This document shows positions 50,656 to 60,019 of a stretch of 64,000 nt of DNA, one piece after another. The translations under genes were made by a program, and so were the position numbers. Every line of letters starts with the position of its first letter. Position 1 is the first letter of the stretch. The notes under the pieces were generated by a model. The model was not told where the DNA came from and searched no databases. It saw only the letters and a list, made by a program, of their open reading frames with translations. The stretch is from positions 186,001 to 250,000 of the forward strand of contig SPDT01000001.1 of NCBI GenBank assembly GCA_008477525.1. The letters are read 5' to 3'. The stretch comes from Hypomyces perniciosus (lineage: Eukaryota > Ascomycota > Sordariomycetes > Hypocreales > Hypocreaceae).

Positions 50656-50662
50656 AATTGCT

Positions 50663-51372
50663 TTTTGGGTTCTTGGTGACAGTGGCAGCTGTAATGATAA
50701 TTATATTCGATGTGTGTGTGCAGCCGCTGACAAGTGACTGTGGGTCTAAGCCCTGTTTGTGTGGAGAGTTAAGGAGTGGAGGCCCTCTGACATGCAGGTC
50801 TCTACGAAACCACCCTGTAACATCTTTAGTAATTGACGTCTTATCGCAACGGTCATATCTACGCACATAGGACTCTTTCAGGAAATACTATAATATATAT
50901 AATTCATATTAATGTATGGAATTTTAATACGACAATTTATTTTGACCATGGTGATAATTAGCGACAGAGGTTGATAATGAGCAAAGTCCACGTGTCTTTC
51001 AAGCAGGGATATCATCGGATTTCAAGTCGTGGGGTAGCAGCAAGAGAGACATAACGGAGGAAGGAAATGGCCCGTAAAACTCAATATACTATCGGGAAAG
51101 GATGTGAGGGATCAACGTCATACGTATCACAAACGCGAAAAATATTAAAACAGTCGTGATCGCGTCCGTTGTAATGTGGCGGATCTAAGCCAGGAAGGGA
51201 GTGGCGACAGCTATGATATCAATCTGCACTGCCTCCCACCAGGCAGCCTCGTCTTTCCACTAATACTATTACTCGTATTCCATCGTGCAATTTACCACCT
51301 GTCCTCTCTTCTTGAATCCGAAACTTTGCCCCCAAGAATCGCCTGCGCAGTGTCCTCTGTTTTAGTAGAGCC
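50663..51372. other. Divergent upstream region, tRNA / membrane-protein gene
   Basis: An AT-rich TATAAT-like string lies about 40 bp upstream of the tRNA 5' end (near 50700-50708), a place where some fungi keep a Pol III TATA box. A pyrimidine-rich segment precedes the start codon at 51373. No gene is seen. Confidence 0.5.
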
Positions 51373-52160
51373 ATGACCCGTGTCTCCGTCTACTCAGCGG
51401 CCCTGGTGGCCTTTGTAGCCGGTACGTCATCACCCGTCGCACGTTTTGCCCACGCGCGTCGTCGCACAATGACGTCGTTGCAATGGTCAACACAAGCGGC
51501 GATGCCATCACAACCCACGACGAGAACAACAAAGTAACAAATAACTGATTGCTTGCAGCAACGTCGATGATTGTTGCCTCGATGCTAGAGCCTCATTGGG
51601 TTTCCTACTCCGTGACGACCGCAAAAGGCGAGACATTCGAGAAGCATATTGGCCTGCACAAGAGCTGTTCCAGTCTCGACGACCCGCAATGCCGCGCCTA
51701 TCCTTCTAAACAGCTCTGCGAGTACGATGAGCGGTACTTTTGCTCCATGTGGAGGACGGTTGGGTTCATGGCCTCGTTTGCCCTCATTCTGTGCCTGGCA
51801 AGTCTCGTGTCCTTTGCGCTCACCATGGGTGGCGGGAAGTATAAGCGGGAGTCGGGGTGGCCGTTTGTTGGGGCTATGTTAACATTGGTGGCCATCGTGG
51901 AGTTTGGCATCATATCTATTGTGGTGAGTGGAGCGCTTGCCCTGAAGTTTGACACTGCTGATGAATCCCCTCCGTAGGCATATCTGTACGACAACGACGA
52001 CCAGTTTACGGTTCCCGGATGGCATCTCGATATTTCGTGGTATCTTAGCACCATTAGTGCTGCGATTTGTCTCGTCACGGCTGCTGGTCTAGCTGCCTCA
52101 GCATACCTTCTTTCTCCAGAGGAAGGCTATGAGTTCTTGAACGACCCACTCGATGCATGA
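51373..52160 (+). CDS. Four-helix membrane protein, SUR7/PalI- or claudin-like
   Basis: Three exons, 51373-51421, 51559-51923 and 51978-52160 (introns 137 and 54 nt), give 198 residues. Four hydrophobic segments are visible: the N-terminal helix through AALVAFVAATSMIVASML, one around MASFALILCLASLVSFAL, one around VGAMLTLVAIVEFGIISIVAYL, and one around ISAAICLVTAAGLAASAYLL. The first extracellular loop contains HWVSY and four cysteines (CSS, CRAY, CEYDERYFC). That layout resembles the SUR7/PalI and claudin-like families of plasma-membrane organisers, but I cannot name an orthologue. The start is chosen because the first exon is short, ends in a GTACGT donor and rebuilds the first helix. Function is unknown. 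Confidence 0.8.
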
Positions 52161-52722
52161 TTTGGGTCTGAAAGATCATATACACGTGTATTTTTAACCA
52201 CATTCTTCTTTCTTCTGGCTTGGGATTTGTAGCATGTATTTAGCATACGTGGTATACGGTTTGGCGTTACTTCATGGACATTATTAGGCGTGTGTCATAT
52301 CATTCACAACTAAGGTATTGGTAGGAAATAAGCGGCGTATGATGCTCAGATGGCATAATGATCAACTAAAATGAACAATAATACCACAATAATTCAACGT
52401 CAGAAAATGAGAAATCAGAGCACAACTCCCCAGGCGAGTCCGTTGGTAAGAGAAATGATTGTCTCCGACAACTCTCTCTTACATCGGTAGAGTCCGATTC
52501 AACTCGGGCGGCACAAGACGGCATCCGGCGGGGTTGCAGCGGCAAACCCCCCACTTCACTTTCATCGCACACGACATCATATGTAAATAACAGCCGTCCA
52601 TAATAACCGACTCTGTATCAGTCCGGTTTTTTCTCTTCTCTCATCTCAAACAAGCAAAGAAAAGACTTACTATTAACTTCGGAACATCGCACTACCGGTG
52701 AATATCGAGTCAATCTGCCAAC
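52161..52722. promoter_or_regulatory. Intergenic, promoter of dioxygenase gene
   Basis: About 560 bp between two tandem genes. A pyrimidine-rich leader at 52625-52660 precedes the next start codon. No gene is seen. Confidence 0.55.
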
Positions 52723-53652
52723 ATGGCCGCCGGATCAACCACCACGCTCACCCCCGAGCAGCTCTCGGCCTTCCAGAAAGACGGCTACCTTATTATCAGA
52801 AACGCCCTCTCACCAGAAACTGTGTCCACCTTGCTCTCCGAGACACATCAGATGCTTGAGGATTTCTCCCTAAAGGACCACCCTCTCACGCGCTTCTCAA
52901 CAGGCGAGAAATCAGACCACGTGGGCGACGACTACTTCCTCACCTCTGGCGACAAGATCCGCTTCTTCTTCGAAGAGGACGCTTTTGACGAGCAGGGAAA
53001 CCTGACGAAACCAAAAGAGAAGGCAATCAACAAGATCGGGCACTACTTACACGCCCTGTCCCCGCCCTTTGCGCGCCTCATCAACGAGGAAGCTACACGT
53101 TCAGCTGGAGAAGTCAGTCCCGCTGCGGTAGCACGAGACCTAGGGTTCCATGATCCGCGGTGTTTGCAGAGCATGGTGATTTGCAAACAGCCCGAGATAG
53201 GTGGCGCGGTACCTCCACACCAGGACTCTACCTTCTTGTACACCGATCCGCCCTCCGCCGTGGGGTTTTGGTACGCTCTTGAGGATGCGACGCTGGAGAA
53301 TGGGTGTTTGAGTTTCTTGCCTGGATCGCACCGCTGGGCGGCCGTGGAGAAGCGGTTGGTGCGCAAGGCAGACGATTTAGGGACCGAGATGGTGGATAAT
53401 GATGGGCCCAAGTTCCCCCCTGGCGAGGAGTATGGAGGAGAGGAGCAGGGAGATGAGTATGTGCCGGGTGAAGTCAAGGCTGGGGATTTGGTGTTGATTC
53501 ACGGGAATTTGCTGCACAAGAGCGAGAGGAATACGAGTCAGAAGGGGAGGATTATTTATACGTTTCACATTATTGAGGCGGAGGGGACCAAGTATGATGA
53601 ACGGAATTGGCTGCAGCCGCCAAAGGAGGGATTCACTCAGCTGTATGCATGA
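52723..53652 (+). CDS. Phytanoyl-CoA dioxygenase family protein (PHYHD1-like)
   Basis: This is an intronless gene of 309 codons. PhyH-fold proteins are Fe(II)/2-oxoglutarate-dependent oxygenases. Iron ligands are visible: H166 and D168 in VPPHQDSTF, and the distal His (H265) in IHGNLLHKSERN. The Arg in KGRIIYTFHIIE is the likely 2-oxoglutarate anchor. The closest layout I know is human PHYHD1, including the C-terminal ..NWLQP segment. PHYHD1 has no proven CoA-ester substrate, so the natural substrate here is unknown. The N-terminus is preceded by a normal leader and the start is the first ATG. An acidic insert (near residues 235-250) is the least conserved part. Confidence 0.93.
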   Translation: MAAGSTTTLTPEQLSAFQKDGYLIIRNALSPETVSTLLSETHQMLEDFSLKDHPLTRFSTGEKSDHVGDDYFLTSGDKIRFFFEEDAFDEQGNLTKPKEKAINKIGHYLHALSPPFARLINEEATRSAGEVSPAAVARDLGFHDPRCLQSMVICKQPEIGGAVPPHQDSTFLYTDPPSAVGFWYALEDATLENGCLSFLPGSHRWAAVEKRLVRKADDLGTEMVDNDGPKFPPGEEYGGEEQGDEYVPGEVKAGDLVLIHGNLLHKSERNTSQKGRIIYTFHIIEAEGTKYDERNWLQPPKEGFTQLYA

Positions 53653-53906
53653 ATTGGTGGCAGGAAGAAGCGCAATGACAATCGAGTTTCTATTATTCCC
53701 CTTCAATAACTCGAGATTATTCTGTTTTTACACACAGTGCCAAAGACCCTTATCTATCATCACATTCTTTTCGTCGTGTTCCAATGCACATACTTATGAC
53801 AGGCTATATATCGGGCGGTCAGTCCTTCCCCGGGTATCAAAAGATCCAGATGTTGTGTGGTCACATGGTACAGTCTATAAGCATCCACGAAATAATGAAA
53901 TCTCCA

Positions 53907-55094
53907 TCAAGCATCATCCGCGCTTTCGTCTTCTGAATCCTCATCGTCTTCGTCAGATGATGAGGATGAAGATGAGGACGACGAAGACTCGCTGCTGGAG
54001 GACTCGTTACCATCTTCTGCCTCCTTCTCGTCATCGTCATCATCATCATCATCAGAGTCGTCTGAGGAGCCGCTGCTGCTGGTGTCCGAATCACTCTCTG
54101 ACTCTGAGGAGCTGCTGCTCTCATCCACGTTCGTACGCAATTTTCGTCGTCGCTTGCCGGTTCCATCGTTCAGCTTCACTCTCTTGTCGCCATCGGTGGT
54201 TTTCGTCGTGTCGCTATCCGCCAAGCTCATTGTTCCAGAAGAGGCTGTGGTCGTGCTGGTATCGGTTTCCTCACCGTCCGATAATTGGCCCAATACCATT
54301 TCCGCCCGCATGCGCTTGACCACACGCCGGATGATGTCATCGACATCTTCGGTCGACCGCCGATATTCCACCTCATTGAAGACCTTTCGTTTCTTCCCTG
54401 ATTGGGTGTGCAGAAGTTGTGCCAGCAGGGCCTCGTACGCCATCTGCTTCTCCCCGAGGTTTACTGTGCCCTCGGGGAAACCAGATGCCCCTTGCATGCT
54501 ATCTTTTGTTCTGAATTCCATGGCAGTCTCTGAGAGTCTCGTGCGTACAAATCCCTTGATATCTTGAATGTAGGCGTAGAAGAGATCAACCTCGGTGGCG
54601 GGGAAAAGATCCGGATCGAAAATGTACTTGATGAGAGCTGATTGGTGGTTCTTGTTGAACTTCCAGGAGTCTCGCGCCGAATGCCACTGCTTTAGATATT
54701 CCAGCGCAGGCTTGATGTCGGTCGAAGGAGCTTGAGCCTGCTTCTTCGCGGGACTTTTGCTCTTTTTTGGCTGTGGTTGCTTGGCGGGTCCGTTCTTGGT
54801 CGGAGTATCGCCAAAAGTAACCGACTTCTTCTTCTTTATTAATTGAGTGTTCTTGTCCACGGATTGGTTTTCGATTCGTGGTTTTTTCGCAACGGAGGAA
54901 GAGTCTCCCGCTGGCGGGGCTTCAAGTTTTCGCTTGGACGGTGTCTGGCTCTGCTGGGTCCTGCTGCTTGGATGCCCAACGGCGGGCAGGGTTTCATCTG
55001 CGGGTTCGGGCGCTGCACCGGACTGCTTGAGCTTCAAGCCCAATCTTTTCCAGGCGGGTACACGCGCCGTCGCGGTCTCAGCCGAATAACCCAT
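53907..55094 (-). CDS. WKF-domain protein (C7orf50 homologue)
   Basis: This is an intronless gene of 395 codons. The WKF domain begins near residue 140 (SWKFNKNHQSALIKYIFDPDLFP) and spans about 70 residues. Human C7orf50 is nucleolar and linked to ribosome biogenesis by interaction data, so a nucleolar role is plausible but inferred. The N-terminal third is basic and rich in Lys/Pro/Gln, with several potential nuclear localisation signals. The C-terminal about 80 residues are almost purely Ser/Asp/Glu, like the acidic casein-kinase-II-type tails of nucleolar proteins. The repetitive codons of this tail create long false reading frames on the opposite strand. The stop lies 255 bp from the stop of the convergent dioxygenase gene. 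Confidence 0.9.
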   Translation of the reverse strand: MGYSAETATARVPAWKRLGLKLKQSGAAPEPADETLPAVGHPSSRTQQSQTPSKRKLEAPPAGDSSSVAKKPRIENQSVDKNTQLIKKKKSVTFGDTPTKNGPAKQPQPKKSKSPAKKQAQAPSTDIKPALEYLKQWHSARDSWKFNKNHQSALIKYIFDPDLFPATEVDLFYAYIQDIKGFVRTRLSETAMEFRTKDSMQGASGFPEGTVNLGEKQMAYEALLAQLLHTQSGKKRKVFNEVEYRRSTEDVDDIIRRVVKRMRAEMVLGQLSDGEETDTSTTTASSGTMSLADSDTTKTTDGDKRVKLNDGTGKRRRKLRTNVDESSSSSESESDSDTSSSGSSDDSDDDDDDDDEKEAEDGNESSSSESSSSSSSSSSSDEDDEDSEDESADDA

Positions 55095-55744
55095 GTTGGG
55101 TAGGTAGAGAAGGGTGATGTGATTGAAGATCGGGGTGCAAAATGCGAATTGCTAGCTGGGCTGCTTCGATTTTGATGGACAGTTGGGCTTTGGTTGCGGA
55201 AAACGACTGCTTGTCGTCAACGAGTGGAGATTCGCTGCAGGCAACGGCCGCAAGGTGCGATTGATGACTCGAGATTGGTCAATTCATGCGTTGATCACCT
55301 GCTAGAATCGCGGGTAAGGCTTGGATGGATTTCTTCGAGAAGCTATCTGCGCGCGCGACCTTTTATTTGATTCAGTCTGCTGGAGCTCACGATGGATATG
55401 CCCCTCCGGAATTTTTTTTGAGCTCCACTGAGAAGACGGCGGACCCGTTCAAGCGTTTTGCTCTTGTGTCGTACCATTGTACCTGCGGAGTAGTGCCTCA
55501 GGCCACAACATGCATTACATAAGGCATCAACTCAGCCTTCCTACCGAAGCTCAGTTGCCTTGTGTGCTCTAGGCAAGCTGTGCTAACGCGTCGATTTGGT
55601 AGAGCTATCCCACCGAAACTCCAGCACCGAACTCCAACGACTTACTACACCTCGCCTTTCCTCACTCTGCACCCGTGCCTCTTCTGAGGTTACCATAACC
55701 AAGTTTCTTGCATTTGCCCTCAAGGGGGCCAACAGATTGTCAAC
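55095..55744. promoter_or_regulatory. Bidirectional promoter, WKF protein / proteasome alpha1
   Basis: A 650-bp divergent intergenic region. No gene and no proteasome-associated control element could be assigned by eye. Confidence 0.55.
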
Positions 55745-56763
55745 ATGTCTGGTAAGACGGACTATATCATAGCCCATGCCACCGATATCATGCATGCTAA
55801 CTCGAGATGCTTCCACAGCCAGCGCATACGACCGACATATCACCATCTTCGCCGACAATGGCCGGCTGTACCAAGTCGGTACGTGTATTCCTAACCACAG
55901 ACCTTTCGATCGATATCCCGCAGCGAATCCGTTCGAATCGACCACCACTGACGTATTTGACTAGAATATGCCTTCAAGGCAATCACAGCCGCCAACATCA
56001 TGTCTGTAGGCATCCGGGGCAAGAACTGTGCCGTGGTTTTGTCACAAAAGAAAGTACCGGTACGTCAGCCTTGCTGGTGAGGAATGCAAAATGGCGGCAG
56101 CTTATAAGGAGCACAGGACAAGCTCATCGACCCCTCATCTGTCTCCCACATCTTCCAGATCTCCCCCTCCGTGGGATGTGTCATAACGGGATCGATCGCC
56201 GATGCCCGAGCGTTTTCCCAGCGAGCTCAAGGAGAGGCTGCCGACTTCCGATACAAGTACGGTTATGAGATGCCCGCCGATGTCTTGGCAAAGCGACTTG
56301 CCAACATCAGCCAAGTGTATACTCAGAGAGTAAGGAGACAGAGTCTGATATGCGAGAGGTGGCTAACCCTTTGCAGGCCTACATGCGACCCTATGGTGTT
56401 GCTACCACTATCATTGGCTTGGATGAAGAGCTCGGATCGCAGCTCTTCAAGTGCGACCCTGCCGGATATTTCATCGGCTATAAGGGCACTGCCGCAGGTC
56501 CCAAGCAGCAAGAAGCCATGAACCACCTGGAGAAGAAGCTCCGTAACAAAGAGCACGCTGATGGATCATGGGAGGACGTTGTTGAGTTGGCCATTACCAC
56601 CTTGAGCACCGTTCTCAGCATGGACTTCAAGAAGGGCGAGATTGAGATTGGCATTGTCGGCGGGCCGCGGGCAGATGGGAAAGAAGGCACGGAACCGGGC
56701 TTCCGGAAGCTCACTGAGGATGAGATTGAGGAGAGGTTACAAGCCATCGCGGAGAAGGATTAA
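55745..56763 (+). CDS. scl1: 20S proteasome subunit alpha1 (Scl1/PSMA6)
   Basis: This is an outer-ring alpha subunit of the 20S core particle. Five exons: 55745-55751, 55819-55878, 55965-56059, 56117-56329 and 56377-56763, total 762 nt, 253 residues. The first exon has only 7 nt. It joins to give [29 protein letters not shown], the alpha-subunit N-terminal signature with YDR and the Q-V-E-Y-A helix. Alpha1 identity rests on [46 protein letters not shown] and [17 protein letters not shown]. Introns are 47-86 nt with GTAAG/GTACGT donors. Confidence 0.95.
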
Positions 56764-58191
56764 TGAGGTAGATGATCAACACTGTGCGATAGAAGTGGCC
56801 TTTTTGAGCTGTATATGAGCATTACGACCCAATGCAGAATTCTTGCACCGAGACATGTTGAACACCATGACGAACATAGTTCTTCCTTATAATACCCATG
56901 CCGTATTGATATCGTAGGTCGAGATCGGTCTTGATATAGGCTCCCTGGAAGCTACCTAAACATCAAGTTTCGGTGGCGATCTTGGCCCAATGATAACTGT
57001 GTTGTTCGGGGGGAGTATTGGCAGACAACGGTTGAATGCGTCACTTTCAACTTGAGATTTAGCTGAGCTGATCTTAACCGTTCGCCCCTCTTCCATGAGC
57101 TAGCAGAATATTTTGCGAACCGGATATCCGTATGGAAATGAGGGAGCCATGATTCTATTCCAACGGTTTCTTTCATGTATTGCACTCGCACTGTCCCATT
57201 CTCGTTCGTGTTCCATCTTTCTAATATGAAGCCGTGTTTAACCGGGAATTTACCCAACAGCTATATTTCCCCAAGGCCTTGGGCCCCAAGATCAAACAGC
57301 GAGGCTCATCGTAGAAAACCCACACAGACACGATATCGCGCCTTAGCATTCATCATGTGTTTACATCATCGCCGCCTACTTGTTGGGAAACTGTTGCCAA
57401 ACCATAGCCCCATGCCCAATTAAATAGGCAATTTCATGTCTCTGGAGCCTGTCGGTGGTCTGGTGTGTTTGATGGCTGCGCGCGAATAGGAAGTTGACAC
57501 TAGAATTGGGAACCGATCCAAGGCCCACTAATGACCATCGCGCCGGGATTCCGGACAGGGGCACCGTGGAATTGTCAGCACATCAGGCGCCAATAAGGCC
57601 GTGTTTTGGGAGCCTTGATAGGCACCATAACGACTCCCAAAGACAATGGCCACGTTGGTTGGGCATGCTTGGGTCGGTAAATCAGTAGGACGTAATGAAT
57701 GTGATGGCCATCAGCCGCTATAACGCCCTGCAACGGTTCTATGTAGGTGTGTTTCTGATGCATGTGAAAACAGCAATATGCACAAATCTCGTTGAAGATG
57801 TCGGATGACGAATGAAAAAAAAATTGAGAAAAAAGGAAAATACAGGATACAATAAAAATACAGGTCCCCTGTTCGTGCCTCCAGGCCCCTAAAAACTCAC
57901 CTGAAAACATGGCCTACCAGGCTGGGGGTCGTCTTGGTAAGGGCTCAATTTGTACTAGGGCCGCCACCGTCACCAGCAGCCTGTCACCGTCTTTACGGGT
58001 TTTTGTTGCTTCTGCGACTGCCTGCCACCTTCTCGACCGACTTTTTCATCTCCTCTCACTCCTCCTTTTTACAACCTTCACTTCCACACTCCTCTTCTCC
58101 TGTCGTGCTGCGCAACTCAGTCCGACTTCATCCAACTTCTTCGCCCTCCACTACCAGTCGTCTATCCTAGCTTCGGCACCCATCCATCAAA
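56764..58191. promoter_or_regulatory. Beta-tubulin promoter region
   Basis: This is a 1.4-kb intergenic stretch. The last 230 bp before the beta-tubulin start are strongly CT-rich, typical of highly expressed filamentous-fungal genes. Short overlapping reading frames at 57575-57910 and 57909-58199 are not supported. Confidence 0.6.
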
Positions 58192-60019
58192 ATGCGTGAG
58201 ATTGTGAGTTTGTTGTGCCGCCTCCCCAATGCCAGCGCGGGATAGCTTCTAGAGCGCGCTCATCGCGATCCACATGGGCATTGAATGCCAACATTGGCAT
58301 CCAGTCGGCCAACACATGGGGCGCAATTGCTGTCAACCTTTATTCGAACATCGGCTAACGTGATCCTTTCTTCCGCTTTATAGGTTCACCTCCAGACCGG
58401 CCAGTGTGTAAGTTCCCCTGAGAGCCCCTCCTTGGGCATTCCGCCCCGCCGCCTCAACGCGATATCACGATCTGACATTTTTCATTAGGGTAACCAAGTT
58501 GGTTCTGCTTTCTGGTACGCATCCTCCCACGAGGCTTCCTACGAGCTAGATTCGCGACTTTTGGATAGAACACATACTTAGACCTCCTACAGGCAGACCA
58601 TCTCTGGCGAGCACGGCCTCGATGCCAGCGGTGTTTATAGCGGAACCTCCGATCAGCAGCTCGAGCGCCTGAACGTCTACTTCAACGAGGTATGCGACTC
58701 ATTCGATATGCACAATTTCCAGATCAGACATATGGATTTCGGGTAACTGACAACCAATAAAAGGCCTCTGGTAACAAGTATGTTCCCCGTGCTGTCCTGA
58801 TCGACTTGGAGCCTGGCACCATGGATGCCGTCCGCTCCGGTCCTTTCGGACAGCTGTTCCGCCCCGACAACTTCGTCTTTGGCCAGTCCGGTGCTGGTAA
58901 CAACTGGGCGAAGGGTCACTACACTGAGGGTGCTGAGCTGGTCGACCAGGTCCTGGACGTTGTTCGTCGCGAAGCCGAGAACTGCGAGTGCCTCCAGGGC
59001 TTCCAGATCACCCACTCCCTGGGTGGTGGTACCGGTTCCGGTATGGGTACCCTGTTGATCTCCAAGATCCGTGAGGAGTTCCCCGACCGAATGATGGCCA
59101 CCTTCTCCGTTGTGCCATCTCCCAAGGTTTCCGATACCGTCGTCGAACCTTACAACGCCACCCTGTCTATGCACCAGCTGGTCGAGAACTCCGACGAGAC
59201 CTTCTGCATCGACAACGAGGCCCTGTACGACATCTGCATGAGGACACTGAAGCTGTCCAACCCATCCTACGGCGACCTGAACCACCTGGTTTCTGCTGTC
59301 ATGTCCGGCGTCTCGACCTCTTTCCGTTTCCCTGGCCAGCTCAACTCGGATCTGCGTAAGCTGGCTGTTAACATGGTGCCTTTCCCTCGTCTGCACTTCT
59401 TCATGGTCGGCTTTGCGCCGCTGACCAGCCCTGGCGCCCACTCCTTCCGCGCCGTTTCCGTTCCCGAGTTGACCCAGCAGATGCTGGATCCTAAGAACAT
59501 GATGGCTGCCTCTGACTTCCGCAATGGTCGTTACCTGACCTGCTCCACCATCTTGTAAGTCCCCCTCGCGTATTGCTGAGTGAAATTTCCAACTCAAGAT
59601 GTTTGAATGTCATGCTAATCATTCCCCCTAGCCGTGGTAAGGTTGCCATGAAGGAGGTTGAGGACCAGATGCGCAGTGTCCAGAACAAGAACTCCACTTA
59701 CTTCGTTGAGTGGATCCCCAACAACATCCAGACCGCCCTCTGCTCAATTCCTCCCAAGGGTCTCAAGATCTCGTCTACCTTCGTCGGCAACTCGACTGCC
59801 ATCCAGGAGATCTTCCGCCGTGTTGGCGAGCAGTTCACTGCTATGTTCCGTCGCAAGGCTTTCTTGCATTGGTACACTAGCGAGGGTATGGACGAGATGG
59901 AGTTCACTGAGGCCGAGTCCAACATGAACGATCTCGTCTCCGAGTACCAGCAGTACCAGGATGCTAGTGCTGAGGATGGTGATGAGTACGAGGAGGAGGC
60001 CCCTGCTGAGGAGGAGTGA
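58192..60019 (+). CDS. tub: Beta-tubulin, divergent at residues 239, 240 and 276
   Basis: This is the GTP-binding beta subunit of microtubules. Six exons: 58192-58203, 58384-58407, 58489-58514, 58593-58689, 58764-59554 and 59632-60019, total 1338 nt, 445 residues. The MREI autoregulatory start, the QTGQCGNQ and [12 protein letters not shown] motifs, and the acidic tail are present. Introns cut after MREI, QTGQC and AFW, as in other filamentous ascomycetes. F167, E198 and F200, the common benzimidazole sites, are wild type. Residue 240 is Phe where Leu is usual (STSFRFPGQ), 239 is Ser where Cys is usual, and 276 in the M loop is Pro where Arg is usual (PLTSPGAHS). It may be the second, divergent beta-tubulin that many Sordariomycetes carry. 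The CT-rich leader suggests strong expression. Confidence 0.95.

Larger units (their letters stand above)
50482..50662 (-). tRNA. Initiator tRNA-Met (CAU) interrupted by two GT-AG introns
   Basis: Exons on the minus strand are 50662-50638 (25 nt), 50582-50563 (20 nt) and 50508-50482 (27 nt); joined they make 72 nt. The cloverleaf is perfect: acceptor AGCAATT pairs with AATTGCT, then A73; D stem GCGC/GCGC with loop AGTGGAA; anticodon stem CCGGG/CCCGG with loop CTCATAA (anticodon CAU); variable loop AGGTC; T stem GCACG/CGTGC with loop ATCGAAA. Initiator hallmarks are A1:U72, three G:C pairs beside the anticodon loop, and A54 and A60 instead of T54 and a pyrimidine. Total length equals yeast initiator tRNA. 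The breaks lie after nucleotide 26 and after nucleotide 46, whereas ordinary nuclear tRNA introns lie at 37/38. Both inserts carry spliceosomal signals. No TTTT occurs inside and a T7 tract follows the 3' end. CCA is not encoded. A pseudogene is unlikely, since every stem is exact. Confidence 0.9.

Noticed and set aside
50602..50662. A separate short tRNA formed by exon 1 plus the TTCGAATCC arm in intron 1
   Set aside because: The T stem does not pair (ACAAG against CCCAA), the acceptor 3' strand does not match, and no sensible anticodon stem forms. The two-intron initiator tRNA explains the same bases exactly.
53573..54319. 248-codon plus-strand reading frame
   Set aside because: It is antisense to the Ser/Asp/Glu-rich tail of the WKF protein, and its Arg/His-rich composition is a shadow of the repetitive codons.
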